A DNA stretch of 56,050 nucleotides from Bacilli bacterium (GCA_024680795.1 JAILBR010000002.1:1-56050); one strand, 5' to 3'; counted from the first letter of the stretch, positions 1-10,231 are shown. Notes: generated from the letters alone by a model not told the origin. Numbers and translations are program-made.

Positions 1-14
1 CAGAATCGTAAAAT

Positions 15-44
15 AATCCCTGATACAAAATCGGGGATTTTTCT
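15..44 (+). terminator. Rho-independent terminator of an upstream gene
   Basis: AATCCCtgatacaaaatcgGGGATTtttt: stem plus T-tract, directly followed by TATAAT. Confidence 0.65.
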
Positions 45-56
45 TATAATAGTGGT

Positions 57-545
57 ATGAACACTTTGGAAATCATAGGCAATAATTACTTCGGGAAATA
101 CGATTGTATAAGAGAAGCGTCTCGAGCGGTTATTTTAAAAGATGGCAAGATTCTTCTTTCCTATGAAACTAAAAATGACATTTGGATGCTTCCCGGCGGG
201 GGAAAAGAAATAGGTGAAACATATAGAAACTGTGTTATTAGAGAAGTCTGTGAAGAAACTGGCTATCTATTCGTGCCTTCTAAATGTGTTTTAGAGATCG
301 ATGAATATTACGAAAATGTGAGATATATAAGTAAGTATTTTATTGGAACAATAACAGGCAAGACCGATACGCATCTTACGGAAGCAGAAATAATAGGTGG
401 TCTAGAACCTAGATGGATATCAATCGAAGAAGCACTTGAAATCTTCTCAGGGCATAGTGAGATTAAATATTTTGAAGAGAAAAGAGGATTATATCTAAGA
501 GAATATTCCGCTTTAAAAGAATTGTTAAAAGAATCGAATGATTAA
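57..545 (+). CDS. NUDIX hydrolase
   Basis: Nudix box GGKEIGETYRNCVIREVCEETGY. Confidence 0.9.
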   Translation: MNTLEIIGNNYFGKYDCIREASRAVILKDGKILLSYETKNDIWMLPGGGKEIGETYRNCVIREVCEETGYLFVPSKCVLEIDEYYENVRYISKYFIGTITGKTDTHLTEAEIIGGLEPRWISIEEALEIFSGHSEIKYFEEKRGLYLREYSALKELLKESND

Positions 546-629
546 CGAGGGCAAGAATCTTCGTTTTAAATAATCAGCAGTCTTTACTTGAATAAACATA
601 AGTTTACTGGTTAAATATTTTTAGAAAAC

Positions 630-1742
630 ATGACTAATTACTTTGTAACTAACTTCCCATTATTTTGTATTTGTATCGGTATGGGGCTAACCGCTTTTTC
701 TAATGTGAAAACAAATAAAAAGAATTCCATGGATGTTTTCATCATACTTGGCCTATGTTTGATCCTTTCGGTTGTAGTGTATTTTGATATATACGCTAGT
801 TTACGCACCAACATGATTATATTAGCGACATGGATGACTTATTTAGGTTATGTAATTAGACCAATATGTTTATATTTCTTTATCCGTATGTCGGATAAAA
901 CAAAAATAGTGCCAACCTGGGTGTTTATTGCTTCATTATTACTTAATGCTTTATTATATGCACCAGCTTTATTTATTAACACCGGAGCATTTAATGAAGC
1001 CGTATATAAATACGAGATTAATGAAGCAGGAACTGGCTTATTAATAAAGACAGGACCTCTAAATTATACTTCACACATTATCGCTTCTTGCTATCTTGTC
1101 TATATGATTATCATCTCTTTCAAGATGATTTCCATGAAACATAAAGATGACGCTTTAGTGGTCCTTACTTGTTCAGCTTTTGTTGTAGTAGCGGTTACAT
1201 TAGAAGCATTACAACTCGTCACTAATTTACTTAATATCACCATCGCTATTTCATGTGTCTTCTATTATCTATTTGTTAATAGAGATAAAAATAGAAGAGA
1301 TGCTTTAACCAATCTATATAATCGTAAAACATATTTTGAGGATGTAAGTCGTAACTTATCTAGAGTGGCAGGCGTCATCTTATTTGATATGAATGGCTTA
1401 AAGCAAATAAATGATAATAAAGGTCATGAAGAAGGAGATAAGGCTATTATCACTATTGCAGATGCGATATCTAATTCTTTAATGAGAGATATGTCAGCGT
1501 ATCGTATGGGTGGAGATGAATTCCTTGTGTTATCGGTTTTCAGTGGTGAGAAAGAATTATTACATGTCGCTAAAATAGTGGAAGAAAAAGTGGAAAAAGC
1601 AGGATATTCTGTTTCTAGTGGTATCGCTTATCATGAAGCAAAAGAAGATGTTGATACTTTAGTCAAAAGAGCGGAAATTGAAATGTATAAAAATAAATCC
1701 GATTATTACATTTCTCATAAAATAGAAAGACGAAGAAGATAA
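630..1742 (+). CDS. Membrane diguanylate cyclase (GGDEF)
   Basis: Several N-terminal TM helices, then FDMNGLKQINDNKGHEEGD and YRMGGDEF. Confidence 0.9.
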   Translation: MTNYFVTNFPLFCICIGMGLTAFSNVKTNKKNSMDVFIILGLCLILSVVVYFDIYASLRTNMIILATWMTYLGYVIRPICLYFFIRMSDKTKIVPTWVFIASLLLNALLYAPALFINTGAFNEAVYKYEINEAGTGLLIKTGPLNYTSHIIASCYLVYMIIISFKMISMKHKDDALVVLTCSAFVVVAVTLEALQLVTNLLNITIAISCVFYYLFVNRDKNRRDALTNLYNRKTYFEDVSRNLSRVAGVILFDMNGLKQINDNKGHEEGDKAIITIADAISNSLMRDMSAYRMGGDEFLVLSVFSGEKELLHVAKIVEEKVEKAGYSVSSGIAYHEAKEDVDTLVKRAEIEMYKNKSDYYISHKIERRRR

Positions 1743-1744
1743 AT

Positions 1745-2188
1745 ATGGAATATATTAACTTAAGAGAGCAACCAGAAATCAAGGAAAAGGCTGCTCAGTG
1801 GTTTTCATCTAAGTGGGGTGTGCCTACGGAAGCATATTTAGAATGCATGAATTCTTTCTTATCTAAAGAAACGGAATATGGATGGTTTCTCGCTTTAGAA
1901 GGAGAAGCAATTGTTGGCGGCTTAGGTGTTATTGAAAATGATTTCCATAATCGTAAAGATTTATTCCCAAATATCTGTGCAGTTTATGTTGAAGAAAAAT
2001 ATCGCAAAAAAGGAATTGCTGGGCATCTCCTCAATATGGCGGTCTCTTATTTAAAAGAACATAATATTTCGCCAGTGTATTTAAGCACTGATCATGTTGG
2101 TTTCTATGAAAGATATGGATGGGAATTCTTCACCATGGTCCAAGGCGATTATGAGGAAGAAGAATCAAGGCTATATGTCCATTATTAG
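1745..2188 (+). CDS. GNAT family N-acetyltransferase
   Basis: VYVEEKYRKKGIAGHLL acetyl-CoA binding motif; FYERYGWEF. Confidence 0.85.
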   Translation: MEYINLREQPEIKEKAAQWFSSKWGVPTEAYLECMNSFLSKETEYGWFLALEGEAIVGGLGVIENDFHNRKDLFPNICAVYVEEKYRKKGIAGHLLNMAVSYLKEHNISPVYLSTDHVGFYERYGWEFFTMVQGDYEEEESRLYVHY

Positions 2189-2202
2189 AAAGAAGAAATG
2201 AT

Positions 2203-3150
2203 ATGGAAGAAAAAAGATTAAAATATCAATTTAAATTATTATCTGAAACAGCAGACAGTTATCATTTTGAGGTTGGCGCTTTTAAAGATGGAAAGTTAGA
2301 AGGCTTAGGAAAAATAGAATATTTCAATAATGATAAAAAGCATTCCTTTGTCGGCTTCTTTTCTAATGGTGAACTTAATGGATTAGGCGTTCATTTAGTA
2401 GATGATGATATCGTTGAATATGGTGTTTATGATAACGGACAGCTAGTGGATCTAAATGATTTTTTAGCTGGTGCATCTTTTAATGAAATAGTGGAATTAA
2501 ATTTTGATAAAACAAATTATAAAAACGTGAGGGAATATAGAAAAGAAGGCATCTCTGTCGTGTTTTTTGAAAAAGTGGAAGCATATTCTTTTATGGAAAG
2601 TAAAACTGTTATTGCTGATTCAAAAAGAAAAGTTATTCATTTTGTTCATGAAGATTGGCCATGTTTTTATATCGATATCGTTAGTGAAAAAGGGTATAAC
2701 AGTCCCTTTAAATTTTTCTATTTTGGTGACATCGAAAAAGAATTTGAGGAAATGCTTTCTAAAGGATGGAATCACCATATCTTGATGCCGATTGAGATTA
2801 AGATTATAGAAGGCAAAGAAGAAATATTAGAAAACCTATATAGCGGTGATCATAGTGTCAAACTATATCTACCAAGAAGTATCAAGAAGTTAGGACCTAA
2901 TATTATTACCCCAGAATATAATCGTGATCATAAAGTGCTTGTTGAAGTCTTCTATCAAGGAACAAAAGAAGAGTGGAATGCAATTATTAAAGGCGAAACA
3001 GTCACTCACGAAAGAGAAGACTGGTATGGATATTATTACCATAACACCGAACGATATGAGAAGTGGGATGAATATATCCCATGGGTGACGAATTATAAAA
3101 AACTCACCATTCACTGTTCAGATAGTGAGATAGTGGAATATCCAAAATAA
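2203..3150 (+). CDS. MORN-like repeat protein with BspA/LRR-like C-terminus
   Basis: GxFKDGKLEGLGKIEY / GFFSNGELNGLGVHL repeats; C-terminal YQGTKEEWNAI...LTIHCSDSEI. Confidence 0.55.
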   Translation: MEEKRLKYQFKLLSETADSYHFEVGAFKDGKLEGLGKIEYFNNDKKHSFVGFFSNGELNGLGVHLVDDDIVEYGVYDNGQLVDLNDFLAGASFNEIVELNFDKTNYKNVREYRKEGISVVFFEKVEAYSFMESKTVIADSKRKVIHFVHEDWPCFYIDIVSEKGYNSPFKFFYFGDIEKEFEEMLSKGWNHHILMPIEIKIIEGKEEILENLYSGDHSVKLYLPRSIKKLGPNIITPEYNRDHKVLVEVFYQGTKEEWNAIIKGETVTHEREDWYGYYYHNTERYEKWDEYIPWVTNYKKLTIHCSDSEIVEYPK

Positions 3151-3174
3151 ATACTCATTAAGGAGTATTTTTTA
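3151..3174. terminator. Bidirectional terminator between convergent genes
   Basis: AATACTCattaagGAGTATTtttt. Confidence 0.75.
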
Positions 3175-4389
3175 TAAACCGGCGTGTTGTTCTTTTAATA
3201 TTTCTTTTCTTGAATACATAATCTTATCGGCGCGATAGAACACCGCATGATATGTATTATCTGTGCCTTTTTTATATCTCGATATTCCAGAAGAGATAAT
3301 TGGTTTATCATCGCCTACAAAACCATCGATAAGTTTTTCAAAATTCGCCATTAATTTATTTCTGTTTTTATAATTCTCACCAGTTAAGATAGCAACAAAT
3401 TCATCACCACCAAAACGATATAAATTTTCACTACCAAAATATTCTTCAATCAAATGGCATGCTTCTACGATATATAAATCGCCAGCGCCATGTCCTTTTG
3501 TGTCATTAATATGCTTTAATCCGTTGAGGTCAAAGACAACAACTGCGAAGTCTTCCATTTCACCTTTATTGATTAATTTATCGATTCTTTCTTCTTCTTC
3601 AACATAAGCATGCTTATTTTTAATGTTTGTTAATGGATCAGTATAGGCAATAGCTTTTGTTTCTAGTAACTCTTCTTGTCCTTTTTTAACTTCAACTCGA
3701 GTTTGGTCTAATGCTGATTTATATTCTTCCTTAATGTCATCAATGACAAAGGCATTTAATAAGGCAGCACCGATGATACATCCAACTGAATAAGTTGGGA
3801 GTAATGGATCATAAATTTGAATGATGATGGCAACCGTCATGACAAGAGAATATAAAGAAATAGTAAGATATCTTCTTCTACGTATTCCTTTTCTAACAAA
3901 AGCAATAATGGTTGAGTAAACAATTAAAAGGAAGTAGAGCAATATTTGGACATATAGCATAATATCTCTTGCTTTATACTTTGTATATTCACAAGTTTCT
4001 TGATTAACAGTAAATAAAATTGGAGTAAAGATATTAACGATTAATAACACTATTTCTGCTAAGAAGAAGGCATTACCAATATATAAAGTTATTTTGGCAA
4101 ACCAGCCTTCACTTTGTAGGTATTTAACTACGTATCTAGCCCACGCTAAAATAGTGAAGCCCATGATTAAAAAGTAAATAGTGGTGTCAACATATAAGGC
4201 TAACGCTAACTTATGCTCATCAAAAATGCCCCACAAGAAATCAACAAGAAAATAAGAGGCAATACTGATAACAAAAACACGATACGTTCTAATAGCTGGG
4301 AGACTAATTGTTGATTTTCTACGGAAGATGTCTATGTTAACCACAACATGTATGATTAAACATACTAGTACGAATAGCGAATACGTCAT
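3172..4389 (-). CDS. Membrane diguanylate cyclase (GGDEF)
   Basis: TM-rich N-terminus; FDLNGLKHINDTKGHGAGD; YRFGGDEF. Confidence 0.9.
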   Translation of the reverse strand: MTYSLFVLVCLIIHVVVNIDIFRRKSTISLPAIRTYRVFVISIASYFLVDFLWGIFDEHKLALALYVDTTIYFLIMGFTILAWARYVVKYLQSEGWFAKITLYIGNAFFLAEIVLLIVNIFTPILFTVNQETCEYTKYKARDIMLYVQILLYFLLIVYSTIIAFVRKGIRRRRYLTISLYSLVMTVAIIIQIYDPLLPTYSVGCIIGAALLNAFVIDDIKEEYKSALDQTRVEVKKGQEELLETKAIAYTDPLTNIKNKHAYVEEEERIDKLINKGEMEDFAVVVFDLNGLKHINDTKGHGAGDLYIVEACHLIEEYFGSENLYRFGGDEFVAILTGENYKNRNKLMANFEKLIDGFVGDDKPIISSGISRYKKGTDNTYHAVFYRADKIMYSRKEILKEQHAGL

Positions 4390-4405
4390 ATTAAATCAAT
4401 TATAC

Positions 4406-4421
4406 ATCACATATATGTGAT
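4406..4421. promoter_or_regulatory. Perfect 16-bp palindrome, putative operator of the GGDEF gene
   Basis: ATCACATATATGTGAT lying just upstream of a minus-strand TATAAT. Confidence 0.5.
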
Positions 4422-4568
4422 TTTTGCTATTTTTTTAAAAGAACTATACATAGCTAGGGAAGTTTATTACTCACAAAATTCTCCTACATTATGCAAAAAA
4501 CAAGAATTTTTCTAAATATTTTAAAAGCCATTTAATTTGTGAGATAATATGATTATAAAAGGATTATT

Positions 4569-7500
4569 ATGCGTTTAGTTTTTGTTTCCTCGACTTTTAA
4601 AGATATGCAGTTTGAAAGAGATGAATTAAATATTCGTCTAACGCCACGTATTAATGAGTTCTTACTTAAGTATGGCGAGAACGTTTGTTTCAGTGATCTC
4701 AGGTGGGGCGTAAATACTTCAGAACTAGAGAATGAAGAGTCATCGAAAAAAGTCCTAAAAGTTTGTTTAGATGAAATAGACAACGCTAAACCATATATGA
4801 TTGTTTTTATCGGTGAAAGATATGGATGGATTCCTTCTTCCACTTTATTAGAAGAAACCATGAAAGTTAAGGGAATAGATAATGTTCCTAGTGATATTTC
4901 AGTTACTAACCTTGAGATTGAATATGGTGCACTTTTAAATCCAGATTTTGAAGGGCGAATTCTCTTTTATTTTAGAAGACCATTTGACACTTCAAAAATG
5001 AACGAAGAAGAAAGAAAAATATATGAATCAGAATCTCCTCTTCATAAAGAAAAACTAGAGGCACTAAAAGCAAAGATTTTGTCATTATACCCGGACTATG
5101 TTCGATATTACGATGTTAATTACGATGAAAAAACGAAAAGTTTAACTGGCTTAGATGCTCTTATGGAACAGATTTATAACGATCTCACAAGAGTGTTTGT
5201 TATCGATTATAAATACTTAAATAGTCTTTCAAATTATCAAAGGGCAATCATGAACAGTGAGGCCTACTTCGAAAACTTCTATAAGAATGCTTATTTCCGT
5301 GATCATCTAGCTGACACTGTTGACCCTAATAGTGAACTTACAGAAAACTTTGAGGATGGCAGGTACGAAGATATTCCTTGTTTAAGGTATGTAACTGGTT
5401 CTCCTGGAATGGGAAGAAAGACTACTATAGCGTGCTTATATAAGTTAGCTAAAGAAACTAATAAAGATTATGTTATTCCATTTGTGTTTGGACTAGATAA
5501 ATATACAGAAGATAGAAGATGTCTTTTAGATACCCTGATTTCATTTTATGAAGAAAAACTAGGATATAAACACTATAAGGCAAAAAACGTTTTTACTCTT
5601 GCTGACCTTATCAAATATAACGACGAACATGATAAGCATCATTTTCAAATCTTTATCATGAATTATCATCAAGATATTATTCAGCTCCTTAAAGAATTAG
5701 AATTCTATATTAAAGAAATGTATCATACAACTTTCTATATTATGGGAAATAGCGAGGTTCATGACTATGTTCCATATTTAGATTTTGCATTCCATTCTGA
5801 CTTCATTGCTTTAGAAGAACTTAATGATGAAGAAAAATTAGAAATCATCAATAGACTTTGTCAAAGAAAACATAAAGAACTATCTTCTATTGTTGTTCAA
5901 AAAATAATGAGCAAAGAAAATAGTGGTATACCTATATATTTATCATTGGTGGTAGAAAGATTATTAATGCTTGATAGTGATGACTTTGCTAGCATCAGAC
6001 AAATGGGTGATGGAATGGATGCAATTAATCATTGTATGATTAATATTGTTAGAAATATTGGTGAAGATGTCTATTCCATTACCAAGGAATTATTCCAAAC
6101 TCTAGCGGAAAGAATCAACCTTGATTTGGTTATGCATATTCTTTATTTAGCTAGCCATAAATGTTCGTTAAGAATCGACCAATATCAAAGCTTCTTTGCC
6201 TTTATTAATAAAGAATATAATCAACTTGATTTCTCATTATTAGTCAACACAATCCCATCTTTATTTATGCCTATCACTATGTCTGATAGTTTGCAATTTG
6301 CATTTAATATCGCTCTAGAAGTTGCTAAAGAGTTAAGTGAAAAATATATCGACGGTGAACTTATTGATAAATATATCGAGTTTATTGGAGATGAAGGCGA
6401 AAACATCTTCTTTAAAATGAAAATTTATCGTTTTATTGGTGACGTGGAAGACTTTTATAATGCCTTTATCACTTTCCTAAATAGAAAAAAGCCAGATAAC
6501 GATTCTAATATCTTAGATAGTGATTTCATTATATGCATGAACGACATCGCTTCTTTATTAAAAGAAGATAATGACGACTTTTTAACTAAATTTATAGTTT
6601 ATTCTTTAGAACAAATTATCTCCAATAATTTAGATGAAATAGCTAGGAATCGTATCTTGAGTGTTATTTTCTATCCTTTCATCTTTGGGGTTGGTTCTGA
6701 AAAAGAAAAAGCAGAAACAATAAAAGGCATGAACGAAGTAACTGAATATTTAAATAAAGTCGCTAACGATAAAAATGAAAATTATAACCTTGTAGCAGGC
6801 TTGGTAAATTATCTTAATACTGGCGTCAAAATAGCAAAGTATCACGATGCTTTAGAAATTGAGGAAAGCGAAAAATACGAAGCCTCTGTCGATGAATTAG
6901 AATCTAATTTCAATCAAAATGCTTTCTATCAGTTGCTTAATGAAGCCACAATAGCGACAAGGTTTTACGTCACATTTAACGATCTAGCGGTTCTTGTTCG
7001 CACAATTACAGTGATGAATTATGATAGTCAAATTGTTAAATATGAAGACTATTATCAGGACTTTGTTAATAGACATCTAGATTTAGCAAAACTTAATACT
7101 GCTCTTGAAAATGATGATTTTGATTTATGGCGAAAAATTGATGGAGTCAATATGGTTGCCGCTTTGTTTTATGAACTCCTGCTATATAGATGTTTGAAAG
7201 GCGAAGAAGAATATCATAAAAAACTTAATGATTATTTGAAGATGGCGGAACTCATTTTGCAACATGATTTCTTCGACTTAAGAAAAGCAAATGTGGTGGA
7301 ATCATATTTTGTTGAATCTCTATTTGGAACCTTTGCATCTTTAGTCAATGATGAAAATGTTGATGAAATCACTAAATATAATCTTAAAGATTGGCTACGC
7401 ATAAGAAGCAAAGAAATGACATTATCAGGACTAGCGAATTATACTTTTATCAAATCGTATGCATCAATTCTTGTTGAAGATGTTAATGGCATTCCTAGTG

Positions 7501-7862
7501 AAGATTTCTTCTTCTTATATCCGCTTATTTATAAGCGTGTCCAACATGAGTATGATTTAGAAATATTCAATGTTGCTTTTGAACTATTATCTTTATCTAG
7601 TTGCTTATATAAAAGTGAAGTCGATTTAGAATTCCTTTATTTGATCGGATTATATATTGAAAATAATGATGAATATACATTCCAAGTTTATTCATATCTT
7701 TCTGCGTTACTTTATTACCAAGGGCGTAATGTCAAAGAAGATGATTTAATCTCTAACACCTATGCCTATTTATACGATGACTTTGAATTTGAAAATCAAG
7801 AAGCGTTAGAAGAATGGACAAATAACTATTTGAAATACGCAGCACGTCTAGTGCCTGAATAG
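4569..7862 (+). CDS. DUF4062 domain + STAND/NACHT-like NTPase (TEP1/NPHP3/NWD1-like N-terminus)
   Basis: FVSSTFKDMQFERDEL...DLRWGV...CLDEIDNAKPYMIVFIGERYGWIP; P-loop-like YVTGSPGMGRKTT; long helical C-terminus. Confidence 0.8.
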   Translation: MRLVFVSSTFKDMQFERDELNIRLTPRINEFLLKYGENVCFSDLRWGVNTSELENEESSKKVLKVCLDEIDNAKPYMIVFIGERYGWIPSSTLLEETMKVKGIDNVPSDISVTNLEIEYGALLNPDFEGRILFYFRRPFDTSKMNEEERKIYESESPLHKEKLEALKAKILSLYPDYVRYYDVNYDEKTKSLTGLDALMEQIYNDLTRVFVIDYKYLNSLSNYQRAIMNSEAYFENFYKNAYFRDHLADTVDPNSELTENFEDGRYEDIPCLRYVTGSPGMGRKTTIACLYKLAKETNKDYVIPFVFGLDKYTEDRRCLLDTLISFYEEKLGYKHYKAKNVFTLADLIKYNDEHDKHHFQIFIMNYHQDIIQLLKELEFYIKEMYHTTFYIMGNSEVHDYVPYLDFAFHSDFIALEELNDEEKLEIINRLCQRKHKELSSIVVQKIMSKENSGIPIYLSLVVERLLMLDSDDFASIRQMGDGMDAINHCMINIVRNIGEDVYSITKELFQTLAERINLDLVMHILYLASHKCSLRIDQYQSFFAFINKEYNQLDFSLLVNTIPSLFMPITMSDSLQFAFNIALEVAKELSEKYIDGELIDKYIEFIGDEGENIFFKMKIYRFIGDVEDFYNAFITFLNRKKPDNDSNILDSDFIICMNDIASLLKEDNDDFLTKFIVYSLEQIISNNLDEIARNRILSVIFYPFIFGVGSEKEKAETIKGMNEVTEYLNKVANDKNENYNLVAGLVNYLNTGVKIAKYHDALEIEESEKYEASVDELESNFNQNAFYQLLNEATIATRFYVTFNDLAVLVRTITVMNYDSQIVKYEDYYQDFVNRHLDLAKLNTALENDDFDLWRKIDGVNMVAALFYELLLYRCLKGEEEYHKKLNDYLKMAELILQHDFFDLRKANVVESYFVESLFGTFASLVNDENVDEITKYNLKDWLRIRSKEMTLSGLANYTFIKSYASILVEDVNGIPSEDFFFLYPLIYKRVQHEYDLEIFNVAFELLSLSSCLYKSEVDLEFLYLIGLYIENNDEYTFQVYSYLSALLYYQGRNVKEDDLISNTYAYLYDDFEFENQEALEEWTNNYLKYAARLVPE

Positions 7863-7904
7863 AGATAAGTAGTATAATTAAAATTACGAGAGGAACTAAA
7901 TGAA

Positions 7905-8984
7905 ATGAAAGAAAACGCAATTATTGTTAGATGGCTAGATACCATCAAGATTCATGTTGATTTTGATAATTTCTACGATAGTGTTTGCTCGGTAATTAAT
8001 GCAGATAGATTGAGTACAGTTCATACCACTGGAACCAAACGGCTATCATCCTTATTGGGGGTTCATTTAATAGGCTTTGTCAATCGTGATGGAAATGATA
8101 TCAATAATGATAGAGCGTGTGAATTGACTGATTATGATTATTTAGGCTCAATGCTTTTCTTATGTAAGACCGATGACAACCTTAATCCTCTTCCTTTTAA
8201 TGAAGATGAGTTAGAAAAAGTTTATAACTATTTAACAAATGGATTAGATAAAGCAGATAGACTAATACCATATATCCTTAGATATCATGTTACCGCTAAA
8301 TGGCCAAATAATTTTGATGACCATGTTGATTATGATTTAGCGTATCCTCTTTTTGATTGTGGTGATGACCCAATTAACTGCGACCATTTTGATGGTTTGT
8401 TAGATATCAAATCTTTTGACTTCAATGAAGAAGCAGCTTCTTTATTGGTTAGATTAGGTGAAAAAGAATACAAAATATCTCCTAAAGTTGGTGGAGAAGC
8501 AATAAATATTGAATTTGATTATTTTAGAGATCCAGAAATTGAAACAACTCGTAGGGTTGGAACTATATCTATTTGGCTCGAAAAACATGAAATTGATATG
8601 GATGATGGAATAAAGGGTGTATTAGTTATCGAAGAAGAAACTAGATTAGATCCACCTGGAGAATTTCCACCAGTAATAACTGAAGTTGGAGAGATTATCG
8701 ATCCAAATCCAAATGATGACGATAGAGATAATAGTGTGACTTTTGAAAACACCATAAATTACTTCTATCTTTGGTTTATCAGCGAAGAACATGATTTCGC
8801 TCTTGGGGCTTTCAAATACTATTATGAAGATGAAAACGATATGACAGCACCAACTAATAAGTTCTTTATACCTATTTATTTAAATAAAGAAACGAAATAT
8901 ATGAGCAATATGTCTTACGAAGAAGACGGGCAAAAGAAAACCTTGTTCCAGGTATACACTTATAAACTAATAAAGGATGAATAG
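7905..8984 (+). CDS. Hypothetical protein, N-terminal DUF3846-like region (tentative)
   Basis: ORF with GAGAGG SD; LIGFVNRDG...LGSMLFLCKTDD...FNEDELEKVYNYL resembles DUF3846 by eye. Confidence 0.55.
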   Translation: MKENAIIVRWLDTIKIHVDFDNFYDSVCSVINADRLSTVHTTGTKRLSSLLGVHLIGFVNRDGNDINNDRACELTDYDYLGSMLFLCKTDDNLNPLPFNEDELEKVYNYLTNGLDKADRLIPYILRYHVTAKWPNNFDDHVDYDLAYPLFDCGDDPINCDHFDGLLDIKSFDFNEEAASLLVRLGEKEYKISPKVGGEAINIEFDYFRDPEIETTRRVGTISIWLEKHEIDMDDGIKGVLVIEEETRLDPPGEFPPVITEVGEIIDPNPNDDDRDNSVTFENTINYFYLWFISEEHDFALGAFKYYYEDENDMTAPTNKFFIPIYLNKETKYMSNMSYEEDGQKKTLFQVYTYKLIKDE

Positions 8985-8986
8985 AT

Positions 8987-9541
8987 ATGGCTATTAAGTT
9001 AAAAGTACATAAAGCTAGTGGTGATTATGATGTCGGAGCGTCTAAATTTTTAGGCAGTCCAGTTTTACCTGATAAATGGATAAACGCTTTTGATAATGAC
9101 ACGATTTTCTTTCTTCAAATTAGACTTAGAGACATCAAAGATTTAGATGAAGAGAATCGTTTACCACATGAAGGATATTTATATATCTTTTTAGACACCG
9201 CTGGTAGTGAATATGATTTAAAACCAATTGTTAAATATACAAAGACTGAACCACTTAACGTGGTGACAGGATTTAATGAAATAGTGGAAGAATATGAACA
9301 ATACGTTGATGACTATCTCATCGAATTTGAAAAATGTGACGACTATGATAGCGGCAATAAGTTATTTGGCAAGCCAAATGATTGGAATTATGAAGGCGAT
9401 CCAAAAGAATTATTGTTCCAATTTGACCCACTAGATAGCGATATGGGTATTTTCTCCAATTTAGATGGTTTTATCTATTTCTTCTTTGGAAAAGATAGGA
9501 AGACCTTTAAGGATGTAGAGATTATGGAGGAATTTTCATAA
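8987..9541 (+). CDS. DUF1963 (YwqG-like) family protein
   Basis: SKFLGSPVLPDKW...FFLQIRLRDI...GYLYIFLD...LLFQFDPLDSDMGIFSNLDGFIYFFF pattern. Confidence 0.65.
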   Translation: MAIKLKVHKASGDYDVGASKFLGSPVLPDKWINAFDNDTIFFLQIRLRDIKDLDEENRLPHEGYLYIFLDTAGSEYDLKPIVKYTKTEPLNVVTGFNEIVEEYEQYVDDYLIEFEKCDDYDSGNKLFGKPNDWNYEGDPKELLFQFDPLDSDMGIFSNLDGFIYFFFGKDRKTFKDVEIMEEFS

Positions 9542-10179
9542 TGCCTACTATTGAGGAAATCAAATCCAAAGTACTCGAACTCTGCGAAGAAAGAGAGCCG
9601 AAAGGCTATCTTATTAATCCTTTATTAAAAGAATTAAACTCTATTGTAAACGAAGTCTATGGTGGGGATAGCCCAGCTTCTTTGTTTAATCAATATTACG
9701 ATTATTGTTTTATTGCCCAAGCTTATGAAAAGATCGGGAGATTTGCCTTGGCTGCTAACTTTTACGTAAAAGCAATCCAAGGCGGATATCAATATTTTAT
9801 TGCTACTCAAGATGCTCCAGAACAAATTGATAAAGTATATTATCGTGCTTTATTAGCAAGAAATTTTTATGTCGATGATGATTGTCTAGATATCGAAGAG
9901 ATGGTTAGAGGCACAGGCCTCATTGAAGAAAGTAGTAGATTTAAAACATATGAAATGGTAATGAATAGACGCCGTACCTTAAAACACGACCCGGTCGAAA
10001 TGACTGATAAATATTTAAATGTTATCGATGAAGTCGAAGAAGAGATTGAACAAGTCCGAATGAATAGTGGAAGAGGCGGATGTCATGAATTATGGCTTTT
10101 AAAAACTGAAGCCCTAGCGAAAAGAGGAATTAGGTGGCGTTCACCCGCAATATTAAATCCAAGAGTGAGATTTGATTGA
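9541..10179 (+). CDS. Hypothetical TPR-like helical protein
   Basis: TAATG overlap with upstream stop; IAQAYEKIGRFALAANFYVKAIQGG TPR-like segment. Confidence 0.6.
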   Translation: MPTIEEIKSKVLELCEEREPKGYLINPLLKELNSIVNEVYGGDSPASLFNQYYDYCFIAQAYEKIGRFALAANFYVKAIQGGYQYFIATQDAPEQIDKVYYRALLARNFYVDDDCLDIEEMVRGTGLIEESSRFKTYEMVMNRRRTLKHDPVEMTDKYLNVIDEVEEEIEQVRMNSGRGGCHELWLLKTEALAKRGIRWRSPAILNPRVRFD

Positions 10180-10231
10180 TAAACAAAACTCTTCGCACGC
10201 ATGCACATTTGTAGTATAATAATTATCACGT

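Noticed and set aside
4569-7862. TROVE/Ro protein that would partner the Y RNA-like element
   Set aside because: The protein shares the DUF4062 region with TEP1, but I see no TROVE or vWA domain; a link to the RNA is not supported.
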